A stretch of 64,000 nt of DNA from Planosporangium mesophilum (lineage in GTDB: Bacteria; Actinomycetota; Actinomycetes; Mycobacteriales; Micromonosporaceae), in the NCBI RefSeq assembly GCF_016863255.1, contig NZ_BOON01000041.1, positions 29,790 through 93,789 of the forward strand, in the 5' to 3' direction. A program made the translations under genes and the position numbers. Positions 8,266 through 16,815 of the stretch are shown here, piece by piece (the stretch's first letter is position 1; the number at the start of each line of letters is the position of its first letter). Below the pieces are notes generated by a model. The model was given only the letters and a program-made list of their open reading frames with translations. It was not told where the DNA came from and did not search any database.

Positions 8266-8922
8266 CTACCGGGCCTTCCCGGCGGGGATCTGTACGGCGA
8301 TCTCGGCCCCGAGCCGCGAGCCGTCGGACAGGCGGAGGTCGTCGCCGCTCCAGAACCGGCCGGGGTCGTACCAGTTCGGCCGGCGCCCGGCCGGGAGCAG
8401 GCCCATGGCCTCGTACGTGACCGCGACGACCTCGGCGCAGTAGGCGGTCTCCAGCCGGGCGTCCCGACCGGCCCGGCCGTCCCGGCCGTCCCGGCGCACC
8501 GCCGGCACCCGGCCGCGCAGCCACCGCCCGAACAGCTGCGCCGTCGACGGGAACGGGGTGCCGTCCAGCCGGGCGACGGTACGCAGGACCGCGTCCTCCA
8601 TCTGCCGGCTCGCCTCGGGTTCGAGCTGGCGCAGCCAGGCCCGTTGGCCGTACCGGTTGGCCCAGTGGCAGACCGCGTCCCGCAGGTCGTGCAGCTGGAC
8701 GCCGCGCTGGTGGCCGCCGGACCACAGGTCGGGCAGCGACCGGCCGAGCTCGGCGTGCCACATCAGTGGCGGCAGGTCGTCGAGGACGACGGACATGCCG
8801 ACGTGGTTGACGGGGCTGTTCGTGGTCAGCTGGATCGCCCGGTCCGGCATCGTGCGGCCACGGAAGACCCAGACGTCGCCGGTACGGGTCAGTTGAAGCG
8901 CCTCGTCGAGCCCGATACTCAT
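8266..8922 (-). CDS. Permuted NlpC/P60 (YiiX-like) papain-fold enzyme
   Basis: The 218-residue protein carries the permuted papain-like order in which the catalytic His precedes the Cys: NHVGMSVVLDD (His40) early and TAYCAEVVAV (Cys163) late. Enzymes of this fold hydrolyse peptides, amides or lipids, often at membranes. No signal peptide is seen, so it is probably cytoplasmic. It is divergent from a 52-residue membrane peptide gene only about 20 bp away. The 5' end ATG is clear. Just past its stop, another minus-strand frame continues with plausible coding sequence to about 8180, which may be an old extension. Confidence 0.7.
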   Translation of the reverse strand: MSIGLDEALQLTRTGDVWVFRGRTMPDRAIQLTTNSPVNHVGMSVVLDDLPPLMWHAELGRSLPDLWSGGHQRGVQLHDLRDAVCHWANRYGQRAWLRQLEPEASRQMEDAVLRTVARLDGTPFPSTAQLFGRWLRGRVPAVRRDGRDGRAGRDARLETAYCAEVVAVTYEAMGLLPAGRRPNWYDPGRFWSGDDLRLSDGSRLGAEIAVQIPAGKAR

Positions 8923-8941
8923 GTCGGACTATCCTATGTAG

Positions 8942-9100
8942 ATGCGTTGGTGGAAGGTAGTCGGCCTGGCGGGCATCGTCGGTGTCGCGGCGACCGGGGT
9001 CGTGATCACCCGGGCCGAGCGGCGGCGCCGGGCGTACACCCCGGAGGAGATCCGTACCCGGTTGCGTGACCGGTACACGGCGGCGTCCGGGGGCGCCTGA
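8942..9100 (+). CDS. Small single-pass membrane protein (52 aa)
   Basis: The frame encodes a short basic start, a hydrophobic helix VVGLAGIVGVAATGVVI, then an arginine-rich stretch (RAERRRRAY) and the sequence TPEEIRTRLRDR. Short proteins of this shape recur in actinomycetes, but no function is known to me. A TATCCT box lies a few bases upstream and no RBS is visible, so the mRNA may be leaderless. The 3' end overlaps a decayed reading frame. Confidence 0.6.
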   Translation: MRWWKVVGLAGIVGVAATGVVITRAERRRRAYTPEEIRTRLRDRYTAASGGA

Positions 9101-9420
9101 GCCGGGATCTGCGGGTCAGGAACGGCATCAACGCCGATCTCACCGTCCCGTGGGACGCCATCGCCACCGTCGGGGCGCGCGAACGCAGCCGCGAGAAGTC
9201 CCGCTCCCTCCAACTCGACCGGGACGGCACCGGTACCGTGCTGAACGTCGTCACGGCCAGCCGGACCAACGTGGAGCTCGCGCTTCGTTCTCCGCTCGCG
9301 GTACGCCTACCCGAGGGCGAGGAGTCCGTGACCGAGATCCGGCTGTTCGCCGACGACGCTCGCGAGCTGGTCGCCCGGGTGCGCGAGTACCTACCTGCCG
9401 GGACGGAGACCAACCGGTAA
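9097..9420 (+). pseudogene. C-terminal remnant of a membrane/PH-like protein
   Basis: This open frame of 108 codons reads as real coding sequence (VRNGINADLTVPWDAIATVG ... LPEGEESVTEIRLFADD) and resembles the C-terminal soluble part of actinobacterial two-helix membrane proteins with PH-like domains. There is no ATG or GTG before 9238 and a stop closes the frame near 9067, so the N-terminal membrane part is missing. I regard it as a truncated gene. A short peptide from 9238 could still be made. Confidence 0.5.
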
Positions 9421-9587
9421 CCCCGGAACGTGACGAGGCGGCGATCCGCATCGTGCCCGCCGGGCCCGCCGTGCCCCTGTGGACGAGCGCCCCGGTCGTC
9501 GCCGCCCTGGACGCCCCGCAAATCGGTTGCCGGCCGAGCCGGCCTCTGCTGCACTGCGATTGACAGCCGGTCGACCCAGGAGGGGAA

Positions 9588-9698
9588 ATGCGCGAAGCGT
9601 TCGTGTTCATCCGGAAGGTAATCATCGCCTACCCAGAGGACATGACGCTTCGTGAAATCGCTGAACGTGGGGATCCTGGCGCATGTCGACGCCGGTAA
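9588..9698 (+). CDS. Candidate leader peptide (36 aa) overlapping the ribosome-protection gene
   Basis: ATG 9588 has one of the strongest ribosome binding sites in the window (AGGAGGGG, 3 nt before the ATG). The frame encodes MREAFVFIRKVIIAYPED and further residues, ending with TAA at 9696-9698, 47 nt inside the downstream gene in another frame. The downstream GTG at 9652 has only a poorly spaced RBS (AGAGGA about 10 nt away). The arrangement fits translational coupling or drug-dependent attenuation of a resistance gene. tet(M) is known to have a leader peptide, but this exact arrangement is inferred. Confidence 0.45.
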   Translation: MREAFVFIRKVIIAYPEDMTLREIAERGDPGACRRR

Positions 9699-11628
9699 GA
9701 CGAGCCTGACCGAGCGGCTGCTCTACACCGTCGGGGTCATCGACCAGCTCGGCAGCGTCGACGACGGCAGCACCCAGACCGACACTTTGACGCTGGAACG
9801 GCAACGCGGCATCACGATCAAGTCCGCGGTGGTCTCGTTCGTCGTCGACGGCGTCACCGTCAACCTGATCGACACGCCCGGTCACCCGGACTTCATCGCC
9901 GAGGTCGAGCGGGTGTTGAGCGTGCTCGACGGCGCGGTCCTGGTGGTGTCCGCCGTGGAGGGTGTGCAGGCGCAGACCCGGGTGTTGCTTCGCACGCTGC
10001 GGCGGCTTGGCATTCCCACCCTCATCTTCGTCAACAAGATCGACCGCGGTGGCGCGCGCTACGACGGTGTGCTGCGGGCCATCGCCGAGAAGCTGACGCC
10101 GGCGGTCGTCGCGATGGGGTCGGTACGCGACCTCGGTACCCGCGACGGTGATTTCCTCCCGTACGGCGCGACCGACGCCGCCTTCACGGCCGGCCTGGCC
10201 GAGCTGCTGGCCGACCACGACGACGCGTTCCTGGCCGCGTACGTCGCCGACGAGGCGGCCGTCTCGTACCCCTGTCTTCGTGGCGGGTTGGCCGCGCTGG
10301 CCGGGCGGGCCCTGGTGCATCCGGTGTTCTTCGGCTCGGCGATCACGGGCGCCGGCGTGGCGTCGCTGATCGCCGGGATCACGGAGTTGCTGCCCGGGAC
10401 GGACGGCGACGTCGACGGCCCGGTGTCGGGCACCGTGTTCAAGGTGGAGCGCGGTCGGGCGGGGGAGCGGGTCGCGTACGTCCGGATGTGGTCGGGAACG
10501 GTACGCGTGCGGGACCGGCTGGCGGCGGGCAAGGTGACCGCGATCAGCGCGTTCGAGCGCGGGGCGGCCGTCGAGCGGGCGTCGGTGTCCGCGGGGCAGA
10601 TCGGCAAGGTGTGGGGTCTGGGGGAGGTCCGCATCGGCGACGCGATCGGTGTACCGCGAACGAGTCCGGGAAGTCACCATTTCGCCCCGCCGACGCTGGA
10701 AACGATCGTCGTGCCGCGCCGCCGCGCCGACAACGGGGTGCTGCGCGTGGCGCTCGCCCAACTGGCCGAGCAGGACCCGCTGATCGACGTGCGGTACGAC
10801 GACGTCCGGCGCGAGATGTCGGTCTGGCTCTACGGCCAGGTGCAGCAGGAGGTCGTCCAGGCCACGCTGGCGGCCGATTTCGGTATCGACGTCACCTTCG
10901 GCGAGACCACGACGATCTGTATCGAGCGGCCCGCCGCCACCGGTGCGGCGGTCGAGGTGCTCGGGGTGGAGCCCAACCCGTTCCTGGCGACGGTCGGGCT
11001 GCGCGTCGAGCCGGCCCCGATCGGCACCGGCGTGCGATTCCGGCTGGGGGTCGAACCCGGGTCGATGCCGCCCGCGTTCTTCGTGGCGGTCGAGGAGACC
11101 GTCACCGAGACCCTGCGGCAGGGGGTCCACGGATGGCAGGTCACCGACTGCACGGTCACCATGACGCACTCGGGCTACCGGGCGCGGCAGAGCCACTCCC
11201 ACGGTGTCTTCGACAAGAGCATGTCGAGCACGGCCGGGGACTTCCGCAACCTGACGCCGCTGGTCCTGATGACCGCGCTGCGGCAGGCCGGCACCGAGGT
11301 GTACGAGCCGATGCACCGGTTCCGCCTGGAGCTACCGGCGGACACGCTCGGTTCCGTCCTGCCCGTACTGGCGGGGCTGCGCGCCGTGCCGCAGCCGACG
11401 TCGACCGGCACGCTGGAGGGCGAGATCCCGGCGGCCAGGGTGTACGAACTGCAGCAACGGCTGCCGGGGCTGACCCGCGGCGAGGGCGTACTGGAGTCCG
11501 CCTTCGACCGCTACCAGCCGGTGCGCGGCAGCGTACCGACCCGGCCCCGGTCCGACCACAACCCGCTGGACCGCAAGGAGTACCTGCTGCGCGTCGTCCG
11601 GCGGGCCGGAGCCCGGGAGGCCGGGTGA
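9652..11628 (+). CDS. TetM/OtrA-type ribosomal protection GTPase
   Basis: The 658-residue translational GTPase starts with NVGILAHVDAGKTSLTERLL (G1), has RGITIKSA (G2), DTPGHPDF (G3) and VNKIDRGG (G4). The EF-G-like domains III-V continue to the C-terminus, with YRARQSHSHGVFDKSMSST in domain IV. Length and domain content match ribosomal protection proteins that release tetracycline from the 30S A site, as TetM and OtrA do; housekeeping EF-G is longer and differs in G2. No tetracycline biosynthesis genes are in the window, so it is probably intrinsic resistance. It starts with GTG, overlapped by the leader frame. Confidence 0.88.
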   Translation: MKSLNVGILAHVDAGKTSLTERLLYTVGVIDQLGSVDDGSTQTDTLTLERQRGITIKSAVVSFVVDGVTVNLIDTPGHPDFIAEVERVLSVLDGAVLVVSAVEGVQAQTRVLLRTLRRLGIPTLIFVNKIDRGGARYDGVLRAIAEKLTPAVVAMGSVRDLGTRDGDFLPYGATDAAFTAGLAELLADHDDAFLAAYVADEAAVSYPCLRGGLAALAGRALVHPVFFGSAITGAGVASLIAGITELLPGTDGDVDGPVSGTVFKVERGRAGERVAYVRMWSGTVRVRDRLAAGKVTAISAFERGAAVERASVSAGQIGKVWGLGEVRIGDAIGVPRTSPGSHHFAPPTLETIVVPRRRADNGVLRVALAQLAEQDPLIDVRYDDVRREMSVWLYGQVQQEVVQATLAADFGIDVTFGETTTICIERPAATGAAVEVLGVEPNPFLATVGLRVEPAPIGTGVRFRLGVEPGSMPPAFFVAVEETVTETLRQGVHGWQVTDCTVTMTHSGYRARQSHSHGVFDKSMSSTAGDFRNLTPLVLMTALRQAGTEVYEPMHRFRLELPADTLGSVLPVLAGLRAVPQPTSTGTLEGEIPAARVYELQQRLPGLTRGEGVLESAFDRYQPVRGSVPTRPRSDHNPLDRKEYLLRVVRRAGAREAG

Positions 11629-11881
11629 CCGAAGATGCCGGGGCGCCGAGATCGCACTGACGCTGCGCGGTCGGCGGCCTGACCACCGCATCTCGGGCCG
11701 GTCCAGTGCCAGCACCGCGTCCAACGCGCCGGGCAACGCGTACACCGGCAGCGGCGCCGGCGGGTCGTCGCGCAACGCCCGCGCCCGCAGCAGCGGGGGT
11801 CATGTGAGAGATGCTCGCAAGGACGCGGCCGCCGCCGGGGACGAGGTGCGGCCGCCGTACTCCGGCGTTAGCGTTGCTTGA
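11629..11881. other. Intergenic stretch with possible minus-strand gene remnant
   Basis: About 250 bp without a convincing gene. On the minus strand, from about 11790 to 11690, the sequence RDDPPAPLPVYALPGALDAV reads like coding sequence but loses sense after about 35 codons. It may be the scar of a lost gene. No promoter or terminator stands out. Confidence 0.3.
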
Positions 11882-13138
11882 GTGCCCGTAACGAGAGTGG
11901 CCCGGATGGCGACCGGAGCGTTCGTCGTCATGCTTGCGTTGGGCCTACTGGGAGTGCTCACATCGTCCACTCGCCGTTTGCACTCGACCCCCAGGGACCC
12001 CACACCCACCGACTTCTCCCTGGGACCGCAGGACAGGTCCTCCCACGGCGACGACCTGGTGTCCGTCACGACCCTGGTGAAAAACCTGGACGTTCCCTGG
12101 GGCGTGACCTTTCTGCCCGACGGCGGTGCCCTGGTGACCGAGCGGCAGACGTTGCGGATTCTCAAGGTCGGACCGGGGCGGGGGCCGACCGGCGAGCTCA
12201 CCGTGACCGGCGTGGCCACGATCACCGAGGCGTACTCCAACAACGAGGGGGGCCTGCTCGGCATCGCCGCCTCGCCGCACTTCGCCCGGGACAGCACCGT
12301 CTTCCTCTTCTACACCACCAGGATCGACAACCGGATCGCGAAGATGCGGCTCGGCGGGCGGCCGGTGCCGATCCTCACCGGCATCCCGCACGCCGGTGTC
12401 CACAATGGTGGTCGGCTCGTGTTCGGCCCCGACGGCTTTCTCTACGCGAGTACCGGTGACGCGTCGCGGGCCGGGCACTCGCAGGACCTCGACGACCTCG
12501 GCGGGAAGATCCTCCGGATGACCACGGACGGCAGGCCCCCGCCCGGCAACCCGTTCCCGCGCTCGCTGGTCTGGTCGTACGGCCACCGCAACCCGGAGGG
12601 TATGGCCTGGGACGACGAGGGCCACATGTACTCGGCCGAGATCGGCGAGGCGGTGTGGGACGAGCTCAACGTCATCCGGCCGGGCCGCAACTACGGCTGG
12701 CCGAAGGTCGAAGGCATCGGCACCGACCCGGCCTACGTCGACCCGATCGTGACGTGGCGCCCCGAGGTGGGTGTCGCCGACGGCGTCGCGATCCTCGGCC
12801 GGGTCGCGATCGTCACCTGCCTGCGCGGCCAGCGCATCTACCTCGTACGCCTCAACGACGCGGTGGTGACCGGCTTCAGCAGCCAGCGGGTCGACGGCGT
12901 CGGAGTCGGCACGTCCAGCATCCGCTGGCGACCGGGCGCCGGCGTCGCGAGCCGCCCGATGGAGGCGCTGACCGGCAGGTACGGCCGGCTGCGCGCCGCC
13001 GTCCCGGCGCCCGACGGCAGCCTCTGGATCACCACGTCCAACCGGGACGGGCGTAACCAGCCCGTCCCGGAGGACGATCGGATCCTCCGGCTCACCCTGC
13101 ACCCACCCGGGACGAGCCCCACCCCGGGGCCGCGCTGA
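11882..13138 (+). CDS. PQQ-dependent aldose sugar dehydrogenase (glucose/sorbosone dehydrogenase family), exported
   Basis: The 418-residue protein has a hydrophobic N-terminal segment (ATGAFVVMLALGLLGVL) and a six-bladed propeller of the soluble PQQ sugar dehydrogenase family. Recognisable parts are LDVPWGVTFLPDGGALVTER, NEGGLLGIAASPHF, NGGRLVFGPDGFLYASTGD, YGHRNPEGMAWDDEG and NYGWPKVEG. The family oxidises aldoses with PQQ and needs Ca. The start is GTG 11882; ATG 11906 in the same frame is an alternative. It ends 13 bp before the convergent stop of the next gene. Electron acceptor and substrate cannot be read from the sequence. Confidence 0.85.
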   Translation: MPVTRVARMATGAFVVMLALGLLGVLTSSTRRLHSTPRDPTPTDFSLGPQDRSSHGDDLVSVTTLVKNLDVPWGVTFLPDGGALVTERQTLRILKVGPGRGPTGELTVTGVATITEAYSNNEGGLLGIAASPHFARDSTVFLFYTTRIDNRIAKMRLGGRPVPILTGIPHAGVHNGGRLVFGPDGFLYASTGDASRAGHSQDLDDLGGKILRMTTDGRPPPGNPFPRSLVWSYGHRNPEGMAWDDEGHMYSAEIGEAVWDELNVIRPGRNYGWPKVEGIGTDPAYVDPIVTWRPEVGVADGVAILGRVAIVTCLRGQRIYLVRLNDAVVTGFSSQRVDGVGVGTSSIRWRPGAGVASRPMEALTGRYGRLRAAVPAPDGSLWITTSNRDGRNQPVPEDDRILRLTLHPPGTSPTPGPR

Positions 13139-13151
13139 CGCCTGCCCGGCC

Positions 13152-13757
13152 TCAGCGATACACCCGTACCCGGCCGTTGGTGGCGTACGCGAGCACCTGG
13201 TCGATCTCTTCGACCGGCCGGCGGAGTGTCCTGACGGCGAAGCGGATGCCCTTGATGCCCAGCACCTTGCGGCGTAGGACGCGCTGGATGTCGGGATGGT
13301 CGAGCCCCACGACTCCAGGTGTGGTCGCGGTGACGCCAGGTCCGAGGTCCAGGACGAGGAACCGCTGCCCACGCCATCTCGCCAGGTGGAAACCGGCGAC
13401 CGCGTACCAGGGCAGGAACACCGAGTCCGACGCTGCATCGAGACTGAGGCGCAGCCCGTCGGCGGTGATACGCATCGCCACCGGGGGGACGCCCGCCGTC
13501 TCCCAGAACTTCCGCAGGCGCCGCACGGTGGCCAGCCGGCGCCCGCCGTCGGCGCAGAGGATCACTCCAGGGATGGCCATCAGCAGCAGCGCGAAGTCCG
13601 CTCCGGACCGGAAAGCGAGCGCGGTCGCGAGGGTGAGCGCGACGATCAGCACACCACCGGCCAACCCTGTCCAGGCAGAGGTGACCAGTGCGCGCAGGGT
13701 CACGACCCGCGCCCGTGACACCACCGCCTGGTCGATCTCCACGATGTAGTCCGGCAT
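13152..13757 (-). CDS. Two-helix membrane protein, PH-like, unknown function
   Basis: The protein (201 residues from ATG 13757; an upstream in-frame ATG would add 13) has two adjacent hydrophobic segments (WTGLAGGVLIVALTLATALAF and a following FALLLMAIPGVILC) and then a soluble domain with VFLPWYAVAGFHLARW and LVLDLGPGV. This shape occurs in actinobacterial membrane proteins that carry a PH-like domain. I do not recognise a specific function. It converges on the PQQ dehydrogenase gene. Confidence 0.6.
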   Translation of the reverse strand: MPDYIVEIDQAVVSRARVVTLRALVTSAWTGLAGGVLIVALTLATALAFRSGADFALLLMAIPGVILCADGGRRLATVRRLRKFWETAGVPPVAMRITADGLRLSLDAASDSVFLPWYAVAGFHLARWRGQRFLVLDLGPGVTATTPGVVGLDHPDIQRVLRRKVLGIKGIRFAVRTLRRPVEEIDQVLAYATNGRVRVYR

Positions 13758-13867
13758 CGAGGCCTGTCCCGGGTGCACCCGCACAGTTTGGAGCACAGGT
13801 CCGGTGCCACCAAGTCCCGCTTCGGCTTCGGGAACGAGGACGGCATGGTGCCCGGTGCGCGGGACGG

Positions 13868-14767
13868 CTACCCGGACCTGCCGAGTTCGTCGACGAGGCG
13901 GGCGGTGACCGGGGTGTCGACGCCGTGCCGCCGGGCCGCGCGCAGGACAGCGCCGCCGATGGCGTCCAGCTCGGTCGGCCGGTTGGCCTCGACGTCGCGC
14001 TGCATGGAGGACTTCATGCCCGGCGCCACCCGGTCGAACATGCCGAGGACCGTCGCCGGGTCCACCTGGGAGCCGGCTGCCCCCGCCACCGCGGCGACCT
14101 CGCCGATCACCGCTTCGAGGTCGGCTCGCCGCTGCTGGCGTACCACCCCGGCCGGCGCACCGGCGTGCGTGGTCAGCAGCGCCAGCGGCGCCAGGAACGC
14201 GAGCTTGTCCCAGAGCAGGGCCGTCTCGTCATCGCGGACCTTCACGTCGAGCCCGGCCTGCCCCAGCTGGGCCGCGAGCGCGTCGACACGGTCGCGCGGC
14301 GCGGTGTCGCTGGCCACCTCGATCCAGGAGAACGGGCTGGTGTGCTCGATGCGCCCGGGCGAGACCCGCGTCGACTCCACCCGGATCGCGCCGGCGACGA
14401 CCTGCTCTGCGGGGAAACGCGTACGCAGCGCGGCCATGTGGTCGACGCCGTTGAGCAGGGGGAGCACCAGGCCGTCGCCCAGCGCCTGCGCCGGTACGCC
14501 GGTCAGCGCCGCGTCCAGGCTCGTCGCCTTGGTCGCCACCAGGCACAGGTCGACCGGCCGGTCGAGTTGCGCTGCCGCGGTCGCCGGCGTGTGGAAGTCA
14601 CCGAACTGCGCGCTCTGCACGCTGATCCCGCCCGAGTTCAACGCCGCCGCGGTGTCCGGCTTCGCCACGTACACCACGGGGTGTCCGGCCCGCGCCAGGA
14701 CCGCACCGAGCAGACCGCCGACCCCGCCCGGGCCGACGATCGCGACGCTCCACCGCGAATCAGACAT
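13868..14767 (-). CDS. 2-dehydropantoate 2-reductase family (PanE/ApbA-like)
   Basis: The 299-residue protein starts with the NADP-binding motif VAIVGPGGVGGLLGAVLARAG and contains VDLCLVATKA, the LNGVDHMAALR segment, and the catalytic Lys region ALLWDKLAFLAPL in the helical C-terminal domain. PanE reduces ketopantoate to pantoate in CoA synthesis, but actinomycetes often have several paralogues with unknown 2-oxoacid substrates, so the exact reaction is uncertain. ATG 14767 (MSDSRW) is preferred over an upstream ATG. It is followed upstream on the same strand by the maleylpyruvate isomerase-like gene. Confidence 0.82.
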   Translation of the reverse strand: MSDSRWSVAIVGPGGVGGLLGAVLARAGHPVVYVAKPDTAAALNSGGISVQSAQFGDFHTPATAAAQLDRPVDLCLVATKATSLDAALTGVPAQALGDGLVLPLLNGVDHMAALRTRFPAEQVVAGAIRVESTRVSPGRIEHTSPFSWIEVASDTAPRDRVDALAAQLGQAGLDVKVRDDETALLWDKLAFLAPLALLTTHAGAPAGVVRQQRRADLEAVIGEVAAVAGAAGSQVDPATVLGMFDRVAPGMKSSMQRDVEANRPTELDAIGGAVLRAARRHGVDTPVTARLVDELGRSG

Positions 14768-14860
14768 TCGCCCTCCCACTCACACGTCACCGCCAGCCGT
14801 GGTGATCATCGCGAAGTCTATGCCGGGCCCGCTGGGGCGAGTCAGCCCCGAGGGTCAGGG

Positions 14861-15436
14861 TCAACCGATCGCCGCCTTCATGAACCAGGACGTGACCCGG
14901 GGCCGGCCGTCGAGCTCCACTCGCCCGGTGGCCCACAGCAGCACCTGGACCGGGTCGCCGGGCGGGACGTCGGGGAACAGCCGGGCCAGTACCGCGGCGC
15001 ACAGCGGCCCCGGCGGCAGCCAGTCGATGCCCAGACCCTGCGTGATGTCGTACGTGTGCATCAGGGTCTCGTTGACCCCGAGCGCCGCGAAGCCGCCCGG
15101 GTCGGTCGGTCCCCAGTGCCAGGCGCGGGCATCCGGTCCGGCCGCGGACAGCGCGCCGCTCAGGAGCCGTCCGCAGGCGGTGACCACTCCGAGCACGTCG
15201 CGCGGCGGCGTGCCGGCCCGGACGACCAGGTCGTACGGCAGGTAGCCGTCGCCGGCTCCGGCCGCTACCTGGCCGGCGTAGGCCAGCAGGTCATGGGCGA
15301 CATGGGCGGCCGTCGTCCAGCAACTCCAGTCCAGGGATCCGGCCCGGGCCCGCCAGTCCCGGGAGGCGTGCGGGGTGAGTACCCGTACCATCTCGGCTAC
15401 GGCCCGGTCGACGTCGCGGCTGTCCAGGGTGTCCAT
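14861..15436 (-). CDS. Mycothiol-dependent maleylpyruvate isomerase-family (DinB-like) metalloenzyme
   Basis: The 191-residue protein has the four-helix DinB/MDMPI fold signature. The likely metal-binding His residues lie in TTAAHVAHDLLAYAGQ and NETLMHTYDITQGLG. The family uses mycothiol or related thiols for isomerisation or transfer reactions; many members have no known substrate. It lies 3 bp downstream of a decayed P450 gene on the same strand, suggesting a former operon of tailoring enzymes. Confidence 0.75.
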   Translation of the reverse strand: MDTLDSRDVDRAVAEMVRVLTPHASRDWRARAGSLDWSCWTTAAHVAHDLLAYAGQVAAGAGDGYLPYDLVVRAGTPPRDVLGVVTACGRLLSGALSAAGPDARAWHWGPTDPGGFAALGVNETLMHTYDITQGLGIDWLPPGPLCAAVLARLFPDVPPGDPVQVLLWATGRVELDGRPRVTSWFMKAAIG

Positions 15437-15439
15437 GTC

Positions 15440-15987
15440 TCAGATGGTCACCGTCAGCGCGGTGAGGCGCCAGGCCCCCGGATCCGGAATGCGCCGGGCG
15501 CCGCCGTCGGCGAGCGCGAGCCGAGGGAAGCGACGCAGCAGTGCGGTGAGCGCGACCTCGGTCTGTACCCGGGCCAGCGCCGCCCCGAGGCAGAAGTGCG
15601 GCCCGTGGGCGTAGCCCAGGTGCGCCTTCCGGCCGGCCGGGCACACGTCGTCAAGCAGAGCATCCACTATGTACTCGACTCGCGGCCGGAACTCGGCAGC
15701 GCGCCGGGCGGTGAACGCGGGGGACACCAACCGGCGCAGCCGGGCGTGCTCGGGCCCGTTCATCGAATGCATGGTCCGCATGTACTTGAGGCAGTGTTCG
15801 GGCACGTCGAGGCGCAGGTAACTGGCGTCGGTCGGCTCGAATCGGGGGTCCGTGAGCATCGCCTTCGCGTCGTCGTACCGGGTGACGGCCCACATCGTGC
15901 CGAACCCGGGCGCCACCAGGCGTGCGAGCGGCGCACGTTCGCGCGCCTGCCCGTACGCGGCGAGCGGGTCCGTCAGGACGGCCGGCG
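15440..15987 (-). pseudogene. Cytochrome P450 with large internal deletion
   Basis: The frame reads a P450 N-terminus (VLTDPLAAYGQARERAPLAR, then TMWAVTRYDDAKAMLTDPRF and the HSMNGPEHARLRRLVSPAF C-helix). After VEYIVDALLDDV it jumps directly to the heme-binding loop GYAHGPHFCLGAALAR and the L-helix. About 200 residues, including the I-helix acid-alcohol pair and the K-helix ExxR, are missing. The joint is in frame, but the product cannot fold as a P450. The 5' end abuts an unrelated plus-strand fragment, so the start is also lost. Confidence 0.75.
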
Positions 15988-16802
15988 CGGCGCTGGCGGA
16001 CTTCGCGCGCGCCTGGCTGGCCCGCCTACCGCTGGCCACCGAGGACCGGCAGAGCGCGAGCCGGCTGGGGCGCGACCTCATCCCCGAAATCCTGGCCGAC
16101 GACCGGACCAGCCGCCCGTATGCGCAGCTGACGAGCCTGAACGCGATCCTGCTCGGACTCGCGCTGGAGCAGTTGCGGCCGAAGCGGGCAGGGGCGCGCA
16201 TGGTACGGGCGGCCGAGGTCGCCCTGACCGCCCTGCACGGCGCCGGCCAGCTCGCCGCGGCGGCGCCCGGGTTCGGTGAGCCGTTCGCCGTGGTCCGCGC
16301 CTGCCAGCAGCTCGCCGAGCTCGACCTCGACGACGGGTGGCAGCCCGCCCACCTGCCACACGTCCCGCCGGCCCGACCCGTCGACCGACCGTGGGCTCCG
16401 CCGGCCATGACCGACGCCCTGCGCGACGAGCCGGCGAACCTGACCGGTGACGGCATCGTGGCGATCCTCGGTCTGCACCGCCTGGCCGCCATCGAGGAGG
16501 CGCTCCGTGCGGCGCCGCCGACGGCAGCGGTGACCGCGGTCCTCGTCACCGGTTACCCCGGCGAGCTCGGGCCGCTCGCCCGCCTCACGCTGACCGAGCT
16601 GCGCGGCTGTCTTCGGGCCGCCGTCCCGTCGACGGCCTGGCCGCGCCTCCAGATCGTGCACGACGAATCGGGTGCCCTCGCCGCCGCCGCGGACGTACTC
16701 GCGCGCAGCGATGCCACCGAGAGCGCGGTACGCGTCAAGGCCGGCCGGATCGTCGCCCGTGCCGACGGCTACGGCGCCTGTCACGCGGTCGCCTCGGTGT
16801 GA
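15988..16802 (+). pseudogene. Unrecognised protein, probably 5'-truncated
   Basis: The frame from about 15988 to 16802 reads as coding sequence (LATEDRQSASRLGRDL ... DGIVAILGLHRLAAIEEAL ... VLVTGYPGELGPLARL) but has no start codon near its 5' end. Its apparent upstream part, from GTG 15852, is only the antisense of the P450 remnant. A shorter product could begin at ATG 16201. It meets the P450 remnant head to head at about 15988, which looks like a rearrangement junction. I do not recognise the family. Confidence 0.45.
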
Positions 16803-16815
16803 CGCTTCCGGCTGG

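Noticed and set aside
13688..16279. An 863-codon open frame on the plus strand
   Set aside because: It overlaps four minus-strand genes with clear family motifs and its product is Arg/Gly/Pro-rich nonsense.
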